NCBI GenBank assembly: GCA_035649435.1
Contig: DASRJO010000063.1
Span: 1 to 64,000, forward strand
Length of the DNA stretch: 64,000 bases
Direction of reading: 5' to 3'
Source: DASRJW01 sp035649435
GTDB taxonomy: Bacteria; Krumholzibacteriota; Krumholzibacteriia; G020349025
In this document: one piece after another, positions 50,977 to 59,185 of the stretch
How the letters are laid out: the number at the start of each line of letters is the position of its first letter
Position numbering within the stretch: the stretch's first letter is position 1
Made by a program: the position numbers and the translations under genes
The notes under the pieces: model-generated
The model's input: the letters and a program-made list of their open reading frames with translations, nothing else
Database searches by the model: none
Told to the model about the DNA's origin: nothing

Positions 50977-52290
50977 GTGAACGCAGGTGCGGCGAAGGTC
51001 TGGCGCTGGCCACGATTCGGCGGCTCACGCCTGCGCATGTTGCTCGCGGCCTACTTCCTCGTCGGGCTCGTCCTCGTCGGCTTCGGTGCGGTGCTGTTCG
51101 CCGGGCACACGGCGCGCCAGATGGAACGACAAGCCGCCTTGTTGACGCAGGTGTTCTCGCGCTTCGTCAGCGAAACGGCGTTCCAGGTCGATCAACCTGG
51201 TGCCTTCGCGCTCGTCCGCAGTCTCCTGCATCAAGTCGATTTTCCCATCATCATCACCATGGCGGACGGCACGCCGCTCGTGTACCACGGCGTGGGCGTG
51301 CCGCCGCCAGAGGGCGACACCCCCGGTGAGCTGGCGGGCACCGATCTGGCTCCGGAGCTCTTGGCCCGGCGTGCGACACTCGACGCGTTGGTGCAGCAAT
51401 TCGACCGCCGCAATGCGCCGTATCCCATCACCGCCGGCGGCGTCGTCCAAGGCTACGTGCACTTCGGCCAGTCGTCGCTCTTCCGCCAGCTGAGTTGGAT
51501 GCCGGTGCTCCTCGTCGTCGTGGTGGCGGTGTTCGTGCTGCTCGGGTTCTTCGGTGTGCGCGCACTGAAGATGGGGGAGCAGCGCTCGATCTGGGTCGGG
51601 ATGGCCAAGGAGACCGCGCACCAGCTGGGCACACCGCTCACTTCGCTCCTGGGTTGGGTGCAGCTACTGCAGGGCGACGACGAGCAGCGCGCCGACGAGT
51701 CGGTCGCGGACGCGACTGCACGCCGGCAAGCGACGTACGCCGAGATGGAGCGCGACCTCGGCCGACTGTCCAAAGTGAGTGCGCGCTTCAGCAAGATCGG
51801 TGCGGCGCCGGAACTGGTGCCGCTCGATCTCGGCGCGGTCCTGCAGGAGCAGGTGCAGTACATCCGCCGCCGCACGCCGCTCCTCGGCGCCGCGGTGCGG
51901 ATCGAATCGACGTTGGAACCGCTGCCGCACGTCCTCGGCAACCGCGAGCTCATCGAGTGGGTGTTCGAGAACCTGTTGAAGAACGCGCTCGATGCGCTCG
52001 AGAACGGCGGCGAGATCCATGTGCGGGCATCGAGCCCTGCGCCGGATCGTGTCGAGACGCGGGTCGCCGATAGCGGTCGCGGCATCCCCGCCGCGGTGCG
52101 CCAACGGATCTGGGAGCCGGGGTTCACCACCAAGAAGCGGGGCTGGGGCCTCGGGCTCACGCTCGTGCGCCGCATCGTCGAGGAGTTCCACGGCGGACGC
52201 ATCTGGGTGGAGGACAACCCGGGGCGGCGCGGCACCTGCTTCGTCGTGCGATTGCGCGCCGCGCCCGAAACCGCGGCGCGGATCGGCTAA
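50977..52290 (+). CDS. PorY-like sensor histidine kinase
   Basis: A 437-residue kinase. GTG 50977 with GGAGG four bases upstream is preferred to ATG 50959. Membrane segments at about 21-43 and 175-195 flank a periplasmic sensor of about 130 residues. The H-box is WVGMAKETAHQLGTPLTSLLGWV (His215), in the style of Bacteroidota PorY-like kinases. N-box ENLLKNALDAL, DSGRGI and GWGLGLTLVRRI complete the catalytic domain. No HAMP domain is evident. The response regulator gene follows at 35 bases and is the obvious partner. Confidence 0.9.
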   Translation: MNAGAAKVWRWPRFGGSRLRMLLAAYFLVGLVLVGFGAVLFAGHTARQMERQAALLTQVFSRFVSETAFQVDQPGAFALVRSLLHQVDFPIIITMADGTPLVYHGVGVPPPEGDTPGELAGTDLAPELLARRATLDALVQQFDRRNAPYPITAGGVVQGYVHFGQSSLFRQLSWMPVLLVVVVAVFVLLGFFGVRALKMGEQRSIWVGMAKETAHQLGTPLTSLLGWVQLLQGDDEQRADESVADATARRQATYAEMERDLGRLSKVSARFSKIGAAPELVPLDLGAVLQEQVQYIRRRTPLLGAAVRIESTLEPLPHVLGNRELIEWVFENLLKNALDALENGGEIHVRASSPAPDRVETRVADSGRGIPAAVRQRIWEPGFTTKKRGWGLGLTLVRRIVEEFHGGRIWVEDNPGRRGTCFVVRLRAAPETAARIG

Positions 52291-52325
52291 GATGGCGCAG
52301 CACGGGGCCTTCCGAAGAGGTGGAG

Positions 52326-53882
52326 ATGCAGACGAAACGCAATGTGTTGTGGGTGGACGACGAGATCGAGTTGCTGAAACCCCACCTGCTGTTCCTGGAG
52401 CAGCGCGGCTATGGGGTGACAGCGGTGGCCAACGGCGAGGATGCGGTGAATCTCGTGCGCAGCCGCCCCTTCGACATCGTGCTCCTCGACGCGATGATGC
52501 CCGGGAAGGACGGACTGCAGACCTTGCAGGAGATCCGCCAGATCGATGTCCAGATCCCCGTGGTCATGATCACCCGCAACGAAGAAGAAGCGATCATGGA
52601 CCAGGCGATCGGGCGCCGCGCCGATGATTACCTGCTCAAGCCGGTCAACCCGACCCAGATCCTCGCCGCCATCCGCCGCATCCTCGAGCGCCACAAGATC
52701 TCCGAGACGCAAGTGGCGAAGGATTACGTGTCGCAGTTTCGCGAGCTCGATCCGACACGCTTCGACCGCCTCGATCACCAGGAGTGGGTCGACACCTACC
52801 TGCGCATGATCGACTGGGACATCCAGCTCGATCGCTACCGTGACACCGGTTTGGCGCAGACCCACGAGGACCAGAAGCGTGCTGCCAACTTCGAATTCTG
52901 CCGTTTCATGGTGCGCAACTACCGCAGCTGGGTGCAGGAGCGCACCGGCCCCGAGCTGTCGCCGGACGTGTTTCGCAACCATGTGATGCCGGCGGTCAAG
53001 GCCGGACGCAAAGTCGCGTTCATCATCGTCGATTGCATGCGGCTCGATCAATGGCTGACCATGGAGCCGCTGCTGGCGCCGTATTTCCGCATCGAGCGCA
53101 AGCACTACTACAGCATTTTGCCGTCGGCGACGCCGTACTCGCGCAATGCGCTCTTCGCTGGTCTGTTTCCGCTCGAGATCCTGCGCCGCCATCCGAACTA
53201 TTGGGACTCGCAGCGCGGCGAGGGCAGCCTCAACCGCTTCGAGCGCGAGCTGCTGGAGGCGCAGCTGCAACGCCTCGGCGCCGCCTCCGACATCAAGGTG
53301 CGCTACGCCAAGGTGTACGGTGCCGACGAGGCGGCCGAGGTGCAGCGCGCGGTGCAGCGTAAGGCCGATGTCGACGTCTTCGGCCTGGTGTTCAACTTCA
53401 TCGACATCCTGGCGCATGGGCGCAGCGAGTCCACCATTCTGCAGGAGATCGCACCGGACGAGGCGGCGTTCCGCAGCCTGGCCCGCAGCTGGTTCGAGCA
53501 TTCGTCGCTGTTCGATCTGTTGAAGCGAATGAGCGCCGCTGGCATCGAGGTCTTCGTCACCACCGATCACGGCGCGGTGTTGGGAATGCGGCCCACCGTC
53601 GCCACCGGCAACCGCGACACGTCGACCAACGTGCGCTACAAGTACGGTGAGAATCTCGGCTGCGACGACAAGGGCGCATTCAAGATGCAGGAGCCCGAGC
53701 ATTACATGCTGCCAAAGATGCGCACCACCGAGAACTTCATCATCGCCAAGGAGAACTTCTACTTCGTCTACCCGACGCAGTTTCGCAAGTACGAGAAGCA
53801 GTTCCACGGCAGCTTCCAGCACGGCGGCATGTCGCTGGAGGAAATCATCCTGCCAATCGCCCACCTGCAGCCGCGCCGGTAA
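52326..53882 (+). CDS. porX: PorX-like response regulator with PglZ domain
   Basis: A 518-residue regulator. The receiver (1-120) has D11/D12, phospho-acceptor D55 (LLDAMMPG), T83 and K105. A helical linker leads to a PglZ domain of the alkaline-phosphatase superfamily (about 225-518): VDCMRLDQW (D236), SATPYSRNALFAG (T269, the expected nucleophile), NFIDILAH (D360/H364) and TTDHG (D414/H415). This is the architecture of PorX, which controls type IX secretion in Bacteroidota and hydrolyses oligonucleotides there. No type IX genes are in the window. It is encoded directly behind the PorY-like kinase. Confidence 0.92.
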   Translation: MQTKRNVLWVDDEIELLKPHLLFLEQRGYGVTAVANGEDAVNLVRSRPFDIVLLDAMMPGKDGLQTLQEIRQIDVQIPVVMITRNEEEAIMDQAIGRRADDYLLKPVNPTQILAAIRRILERHKISETQVAKDYVSQFRELDPTRFDRLDHQEWVDTYLRMIDWDIQLDRYRDTGLAQTHEDQKRAANFEFCRFMVRNYRSWVQERTGPELSPDVFRNHVMPAVKAGRKVAFIIVDCMRLDQWLTMEPLLAPYFRIERKHYYSILPSATPYSRNALFAGLFPLEILRRHPNYWDSQRGEGSLNRFERELLEAQLQRLGAASDIKVRYAKVYGADEAAEVQRAVQRKADVDVFGLVFNFIDILAHGRSESTILQEIAPDEAAFRSLARSWFEHSSLFDLLKRMSAAGIEVFVTTDHGAVLGMRPTVATGNRDTSTNVRYKYGENLGCDDKGAFKMQEPEHYMLPKMRTTENFIIAKENFYFVYPTQFRKYEKQFHGSFQHGGMSLEEIILPIAHLQPRR

Positions 53883-53885
53883 GCC

Positions 53886-54299
53886 GTGGACCACGAATGG
53901 ACGAGCCGCTCGGCGGAAGAAACGCGCGCCCTGGGCCAGGCCATGGGGTCCAGCCTGCGCGGCGGGGAAGTCGTGCTGTTGTGCGGCGATCTGGGCGCCG
54001 GCAAGACACACTTCGCGCAAGGGGTGGCGCGCGGGCTCGGGGTCACGGCCGCCGTGGTCTCACCCACCTTCACGCTCGCGGCGCACTATGAAGGGCGTGT
54101 GCCGCTCGTGCACTACGATCTCTATCGCCTGGCGAGCGCGGACGAGCTGGCCGGACTGGGGTTCCTGCAAGCGGACGATGCGCGCACGGTGAGCCTCGTC
54201 GAGTGGGGTGACCGCGTGCAAGTCGCCGGCGCGATTCGGGTCACATTGCACCTGCAGGCCGATGGCACAAGGCGCATTACCGTCGCCGGCAGCGAGTGA
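53886..54299 (+). CDS. tsaE: tRNA threonylcarbamoyladenosine ATPase TsaE
   Basis: A 137-residue P-loop protein with GDLGAGKTHFAQG, SPTFTL, YDLYRL and SLVEWGDR. It supports t6A37 formation with TsaB, TsaD and TsaC. The GTG start is 3 bases after the porX-like stop. It opens a tsaE-tsaB-rimI run with gaps of 3 and 15 bases. Confidence 0.95.
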   Translation: MDHEWTSRSAEETRALGQAMGSSLRGGEVVLLCGDLGAGKTHFAQGVARGLGVTAAVVSPTFTLAAHYEGRVPLVHYDLYRLASADELAGLGFLQADDARTVSLVEWGDRVQVAGAIRVTLHLQADGTRRITVAGSE

Positions 54300-54302
54300 C
54301 CG

Positions 54303-54992
54303 ATGATCTCCACGCCGAATCTGCTGTTCCTGCATGCGAGCGAGACGCCGGGTCTGGTGGCTGCCACGCACGCCGGACGGCTGGAAGCGCGCGTGCTCGA
54401 GGCACGCGGGCTTGGCGCACCGGCGCTGTTGGCCGATGTCGAGGCGGTGCTCGCAGCGCTCGGCGTGAGCTGCGCCGAACTGGAAGGTGTCGTCGTGAGC
54501 ATCGGTCCCGGCAGCTTCACCGGGATTCGCGTCGGCATCGCGACGGCCCTCGGGCTCGCCATCGCCCGAGGCTGGCGGCCCTGGGTTTGCGACAGCCTGA
54601 TCGCGGAAGCCGCTGCCTGCCTGCCGCGCCAAGGCCCCGTGGCGGTCTGTCACGACGCGCGGCGGGGAGAGGTGTACGCGGCTCTCTATGAATGTGGACC
54701 CGGTCCGCTCTTGCGCGTCGACCCCTTCTGCGCCGCGCCTCGGGCCGCGGCATCGCGGCTGCAGGCGATGATTGCACCGGGGACGCGCGCCACGCTCGTC
54801 GGGTCGGGTGCGCCGCTCGTGGGCGCCGAACCCGGCGAGTGGAACCTGCACGCGCCCATCGCGCCGCGGGAGCTGGCGCTCGCAGTGTTCGGTCTCGTCG
54901 CCCGAGGGGTTTTGAGCGCGGTCGATCCAATGCGACTCGGGCCCCTCTACATTCGCAATCCGGACATCGGACGGGCGCCACTCGGCGCGTGA
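54303..54992 (+). CDS. tsaB: tRNA threonylcarbamoyladenosine protein TsaB
   Basis: A 229-residue degenerate ASKHA-fold protein; the signature IGPGSFTGIRVGIATALGLA is intact, followed by DARRGEVYAALY. TsaB is the non-catalytic partner that dimerises with TsaD and binds TsaE. It lies between tsaE and rimI, as in many genomes. tsaD is not in the window. Confidence 0.93.
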   Translation: MISTPNLLFLHASETPGLVAATHAGRLEARVLEARGLGAPALLADVEAVLAALGVSCAELEGVVVSIGPGSFTGIRVGIATALGLAIARGWRPWVCDSLIAEAAACLPRQGPVAVCHDARRGEVYAALYECGPGPLLRVDPFCAAPRAAASRLQAMIAPGTRATLVGSGAPLVGAEPGEWNLHAPIAPRELALAVFGLVARGVLSAVDPMRLGPLYIRNPDIGRAPLGA

Positions 54993-55007
54993 GTCCTCTG
55001 GGGGACG

Positions 55008-55493
55008 ATGGAGTTTTCGCTGCAAACGATGGCGCCGGAGCATCTCGACCAGGTGCTCGCGATCGAGCGCACGTTCGCTGCGCCATGGACGCGCGAGATG
55101 TTCTTGCAGGAGCTGCGCATGCAATGGGACGTCTCGGAAGCCCTGGTGTCGCTGCGCCAGGACGAGGTCGTGGGCTACGTGCTGTGCTGGTTCGTTGCCG
55201 ACGAGGTGCACGTCGTCAACCTGGCGGTGCAGTCACGCTGGCGTCGGCGCGGCATCGGCCGCCGGTTGATGGACGCGGTCTGCGAGCGCGCGCGGACGCG
55301 AGGAATGGTGGTGGCTACGCTCGAAGTGCGCACGCACAACGAGGCCGCGATTCGTCTCTATGAGACGTTGGGATTTCGTCAGGTCGCGATTCGCAAGGGC
55401 TACTATGCCGACAACGGCGAAGATGCTCTGGTGATGCTGAAGGAGCTGGGTGCTCCGCCGACCTCCGACGCCGATGGCCCGAGAGTCGTCTGA
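55008..55493 (+). CDS. rimI: Ribosomal-protein-alanine N-acetyltransferase RimI-like
   Basis: A 161-residue GNAT acetyltransferase with FAAPWTREMFLQEL, the acetyl-CoA loop RRRGIGRRL and LEVRTHNEAAIRLYETLGF, typical of RimI (acetylation of the S18 N-terminus). It is the last gene of the tsaE-tsaB-rimI run. The C-terminal dozen residues are not conserved. Confidence 0.9.
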   Translation: MEFSLQTMAPEHLDQVLAIERTFAAPWTREMFLQELRMQWDVSEALVSLRQDEVVGYVLCWFVADEVHVVNLAVQSRWRRRGIGRRLMDAVCERARTRGMVVATLEVRTHNEAAIRLYETLGFRQVAIRKGYYADNGEDALVMLKELGAPPTSDADGPRVV

Positions 55494-55555
55494 ACCAGAG
55501 CTTCAGCGTCTGGAAAGGGGCCTTTCCCGCAGCGGCCAAAAAGGCGCTCACAATG

Positions 55556-55592
55556 AGTTAATTTTAATAAAATGAATAATTTACACTGAAAT
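55556..55592. promoter_or_regulatory. AT-rich island upstream of accD promoter
   Basis: About 37 bases with only a few G/C (TTAATTTTAATAAAATGAATAATTTACA region), in DNA that is otherwise strongly GC-rich. It ends about 48 bases before the accD -35 box. It may be an UP element or a site bent or bound by a nucleoid protein. Confidence 0.45.
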
Positions 55593-55639
55593 CGGCACCT
55601 CGGAGCGGGGAATCGGCGCCGGGCTTGCCCGAGAAAATC

Positions 55640-55667
55640 TTGAGGGGCAGCCCGCCAGGCCTATAAT
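55640..55667 (+). promoter_or_regulatory. Strong sigma-70 promoter of accD
   Basis: TTGAGG (55640-55645), 16-base spacer, TATAAT (55662-55667, perfect -10). The start is near 55674 and the leader about 28 bases, ending in GAGGAGGGA before the ATG. This is the best promoter match seen in the window. Confidence 0.8.
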
Positions 55668-55701
55668 CGCCTCGGCCAGCGGAACGAGGAGGGAGCCGAC
55701 G

Positions 55702-56718
55702 ATGTCTTGGCTGCACCGCGCCAAACAGGGCGTGAAGATCCAGCGCACAGCGGACAAGAGGGAGCTGCCCGAGGGCATGTGGATGAAGTGCCCCGGTTGT
55801 TCTGAGATCATCTATCGCGTCGAGCTCGAGAAGAACCAATGGGTCTGCAACCGTTGCAGCTATCATTTTCCGCTCAGCGCGCGCCAATACGTCGAGATCC
55901 TCACCGATCCGGGTTCCTTCACCGAAACCTATCGCTCGATCACGTCGCTCGACCCGCTCGATTTTCGCGACGCCAAGGAAAAGTACCGACTCAAGCTCAA
56001 GAAGACGATGCTCCGCACCAATTTGAGCGAGGCGGTGCTCACCGGCCAAGCGCGTTTGCACGATCGCGAGGTCGTCCTCGGCGTCTTCGATTTCGCCTTC
56101 CTCGGTGGCAGCATGGGCTCGGTGGTGGGGGAGAAGATCGCCCGCGCCGGGTTGGATGCGCTGGCGCGGCGAGCGCCGTTCATCATCCTGTCGCGCTCCG
56201 GGGGCGCGCGCATGCACGAGTCGGTGCTCTCCCTCATGCAGATGGCGAAGACCAGCGCCGTGCTCGCCAAGCTGCACGAAGCGGGTGTGCCCTTCATCTC
56301 GATCATGTGCAATCCGACGACCGGTGGGGTCTCGGCCAGCTTCGCGGCACTCGGCGACGTCATCCTCGCCGAGCCCAAGGCACAGATCGGTTTCGCCGGA
56401 CCGCGCGTCATCCGCGAGACCATCAACCAGGAGCTGCCGCCCGGCTTCCAGACCGCCGAGTTCGTGCAGGAGTGCGGCTTCGTCGATCTCATCGTGCACC
56501 GGCGCGACCTGCGTTCCGTCCTCGACCGCGTGCTCGGTTTCCTGTGCGTGCTCGGCCAAGAGGTGGTCGCTTCTCCCACGGGCAGCGGCAGCGTCCCGGC
56601 CGAAGAGGCCGCATCCGCCGGCGCCCGTCCGGTGCCGGAAGTGGCGCCGCCGTCGCGCGACGTGGTCGAGGTCCCGGAAACCACGCCGCGTCAGGTCGGC
56701 CGGCATGGACCTGCCTAG
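55702..56718 (+). CDS. accD: Acetyl-CoA carboxylase carboxyltransferase subunit beta
   Basis: A 338-residue subunit. The N-terminal zinc finger uses C30, C33, C49 and C52; the crotonase-fold core has GGSMGSVVGEKI, SRSGGARMHE and PTTGGVSASFA. With AccA it transfers carboxyl from biotin to acetyl-CoA, the first step of fatty acid synthesis. A non-conserved Pro/Glu/Ala tail of about 50 residues follows the core. It has its own strong promoter, and its end overlaps folC by 14 bases. Confidence 0.96.
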   Translation: MSWLHRAKQGVKIQRTADKRELPEGMWMKCPGCSEIIYRVELEKNQWVCNRCSYHFPLSARQYVEILTDPGSFTETYRSITSLDPLDFRDAKEKYRLKLKKTMLRTNLSEAVLTGQARLHDREVVLGVFDFAFLGGSMGSVVGEKIARAGLDALARRAPFIILSRSGGARMHESVLSLMQMAKTSAVLAKLHEAGVPFISIMCNPTTGGVSASFAALGDVILAEPKAQIGFAGPRVIRETINQELPPGFQTAEFVQECGFVDLIVHRRDLRSVLDRVLGFLCVLGQEVVASPTGSGSVPAEEAASAGARPVPEVAPPSRDVVEVPETTPRQVGRHGPA

Positions 56719-58066
56719 CCCGGCGCAAGCCTTCTCCCCCGAGATTCAATTTCTCTACGGATTGCAGAGCGGCAGGACACGTCTCGGCCTGGCTTCGACG
56801 CGCCACTTGCTGCGCCTCGTCGGATCTCCCGAACGCGACGTGCCCGTCGTGCACGTGGCGGGGACGAACGGCAAGGGCTCGACCGCCGCATACGCCGCGG
56901 CCATGTTGGAATCCGCAGGCCTTCGCGTCGGGCGTTTCACCTCGCCGCACATCCTGTCGGTCGAAGAGCGCATCTGCATCGACGGCGTGCCGATCGATCC
57001 GGCGGAATTCGCCGGGCGCGTACGCGAGCTGCGCCCGGCGATCGAACGCGCCGGGGCCTCTTTCTTCGAGTCGATGACGGCGATCGCCGCGCGGGTGTTC
57101 CAAGCCGCGCGAGTGGATGCGGCCGTGTACGAGGTCGGCCTCGGCGGACGCCTCGATGCCACCAACGCCTTGCCGGCCACGGTCTCGGTGGTGACCAGCA
57201 TCGGCCACGACCACGAGACGATCCTCGGCCGCGGCTTGCGTGCCGTGTGCGGCGAGAAACTGGGGATCGCGCGCGCAGGAGTGCCGTTGCACGCCGCGCT
57301 CACCCGACCCGATCTGGTGCGCTTGGCGCGCGACCACTGTGCGCGCAAGCGCACCCCGTTCAAGCTCCTCGACCCGGGCTTGGCCTCCGTGCGCAGCATC
57401 GATCTCGGCGGGATGCGCTTCGATCTCGCCCTCCCGGGCGGCGCCGGCTTGTGGACGAGCTTCCACGGTGCGCACTATGCGCGCAATGCCGCGCTGGCGG
57501 CGCTGGCGGTGGCGGATCTCTTGGCGGCGCGGGGGAAGGACGAGCACACCAACTTGGCCGCGGCCACGGCGCGTGCTTTCCTGCCCGGGCGGTTGCAAGT
57601 GCTGCCGGCGTCGGGAACATCTCCGCGCGTGATTCTGGACGTAGCGCACAACCCGGAAGCATTGCAGACCACGTTGCAGGTGGCGCGCGCGCTGCTCGGC
57701 GACGAACGACCGGTCGTCGTGCTCGGCATGATGCGCGACAAGCGCCTCGGCGACGCATCGAAATTGCTCGATGGCTGGGCGCGCGAGCTCTGGATCGTGG
57801 CGCCGCGCGTCGCGCGCGCCTGGGAACCGCGCCGCGTGGCGGCACGCTTGCGGGCTCGGGGAGGCGACCTGGTGCTCGAAGTCGAGCCCGATGCCTGCCA
57901 GGCGCTCTCGCGCGCGATGACGCGGGCGACGACGGTCTTGGTCCTCGGCAGCCACTACCTCGTCGGCGAGGTGCTGCCGCATTTGGCGGCGATGCGCGGC
58001 GTGTCGGCGCAATCGTTGCTGTCGGCGCCGGCGGTGCAGCCGCGGATGCCGGCGCCCGCGAGATGA
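56705..58066 (+). CDS. folC: Folylpolyglutamate synthase/dihydrofolate synthase
   Basis: A 453-residue Mur-ligase-like enzyme. The ATP loop is VAGTNGKGSTAA; FTSPHILSVEERI, YEVGLGGRLDATNA, SIGHDHETILG and the LDVAHNPEA segment are characteristic. It adds glutamate to folates. The gene overlaps accD, a common arrangement, and ends 26 bases before the ROK kinase GTG. Confidence 0.93.
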   Translation: MDLPSPAQAFSPEIQFLYGLQSGRTRLGLASTRHLLRLVGSPERDVPVVHVAGTNGKGSTAAYAAAMLESAGLRVGRFTSPHILSVEERICIDGVPIDPAEFAGRVRELRPAIERAGASFFESMTAIAARVFQAARVDAAVYEVGLGGRLDATNALPATVSVVTSIGHDHETILGRGLRAVCGEKLGIARAGVPLHAALTRPDLVRLARDHCARKRTPFKLLDPGLASVRSIDLGGMRFDLALPGGAGLWTSFHGAHYARNAALAALAVADLLAARGKDEHTNLAAATARAFLPGRLQVLPASGTSPRVILDVAHNPEALQTTLQVARALLGDERPVVVLGMMRDKRLGDASKLLDGWARELWIVAPRVARAWEPRRVAARLRARGGDLVLEVEPDACQALSRAMTRATTVLVLGSHYLVGEVLPHLAAMRGVSAQSLLSAPAVQPRMPAPAR

Positions 58067-58092
58067 CGCCACGATCGCAAAGGAGCCCAGGC

Positions 58093-59061
58093 GTGACCGA
58101 GAGATCGATGATGGCCGGCGTCGATGTCGGCGGCACCAACGTCAAGATCGCGCTGGTGTGGAGCGATGGGGAAGTCCTCGCCTCTCGACAAATCCCGACG
58201 CAGGCCGAGTCCGGTCCCGCCGCCGGGTGCGAGCGCATCGTCTCGACGTTGCGACAGCTCATGCACGAAGCGGGCGCGTCGATCCCGCCCCCGCGCATCG
58301 TGGGCGTCGCCTCCGCCGGTTTGGTGGATGCGGTGCACAATCTCGTGGTGGACTCGCCGAACCTGCGCTCTTGGGAACGATTTCCTCTTGCCCAGCGTCT
58401 CGGCGAAGGCATCGGCGCCGCGGCCTACCTCGAAAACGACGTCAATGCCATGGCGTATGGCGAATGGCGCTTCGGCGCCGGCCGCGGCACCCGGCACATG
58501 GTCTGCCTCGCCCTCGGCACCGGCGTGGGCGGCGGACTGATCCTCGACGGGCACCTCTATCGTGGCGCGCGCGGCGCGGCGGCGGAGCTCGGCCACATCA
58601 CGATCGACATGCATGGTCCACCATGCAGCTGTCCCAACGTCGGTTGTCTGGAGCGGCACATCGGCGCTGGCTACATTTCGGAGCGTGCGCGCGCGGCGCT
58701 CGCGGCATCGGCACGGCCGAGCCGGCTGCGGGATCTCGAGGACATCAAGCCCGAAACACTCTTTGCTGCCGCCGAGGCCGGCGACATCATCGCGGCCGAG
58801 GTGTTGGCCGAATCGGGGGCGTTGCTCGGCCAGGGACTCGTGAGCTTGGTGAACATCTTCGATCCCGAGCGCGTGGTCATCGGCGGCGGCGTGGCACTTG
58901 CCGGCGATTGGCTGCTCGAGCCGGCTCGTCGTGTCGTGCGTGCGCGCGCCATGAGCGTCGCGGCCGCCGAGGTCGAGATCGTGCCGGCGGCGCTCGGTCA
59001 CGATGGGGCCTTGATCGGCGCGGCCCTCCTGGCGGCGGCGCGCGATGCGGGGACGGCATGA
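58093..59061 (+). CDS. ROK family sugar kinase
   Basis: A 322-residue ROK protein, read from GTG 58093, which has AAGGAG seven bases upstream; an ATG at 58063 overlapping folC is possible. It has the phosphate loop GVDVGGTNVKIAL, NDVNAMAYGEW, GTGVGGGLI, and the ROK zinc site GHITID...CSCPNVGCLE. It lacks a helix-turn-helix, so it is a kinase rather than a repressor. Glucose is the likely substrate (glucokinase), not provable here. Confidence 0.9.
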   Translation: MTERSMMAGVDVGGTNVKIALVWSDGEVLASRQIPTQAESGPAAGCERIVSTLRQLMHEAGASIPPPRIVGVASAGLVDAVHNLVVDSPNLRSWERFPLAQRLGEGIGAAAYLENDVNAMAYGEWRFGAGRGTRHMVCLALGTGVGGGLILDGHLYRGARGAAAELGHITIDMHGPPCSCPNVGCLERHIGAGYISERARAALAASARPSRLRDLEDIKPETLFAAAEAGDIIAAEVLAESGALLGQGLVSLVNIFDPERVVIGGGVALAGDWLLEPARRVVRARAMSVAAAEVEIVPAALGHDGALIGAALLAAARDAGTA

Positions 59062-59185
59062 GCTCGCGCCGCGCGGTCGTGCACGGCGGTGGCGGAGGAG
59101 GGGGCGGCGGCGTATGTTCGGTCTCGTCGGCAGCCGTGCTGCCCCTCGCCAGGTGAGCCTGCCCGATTCTCCGGGGTCGCGATCG

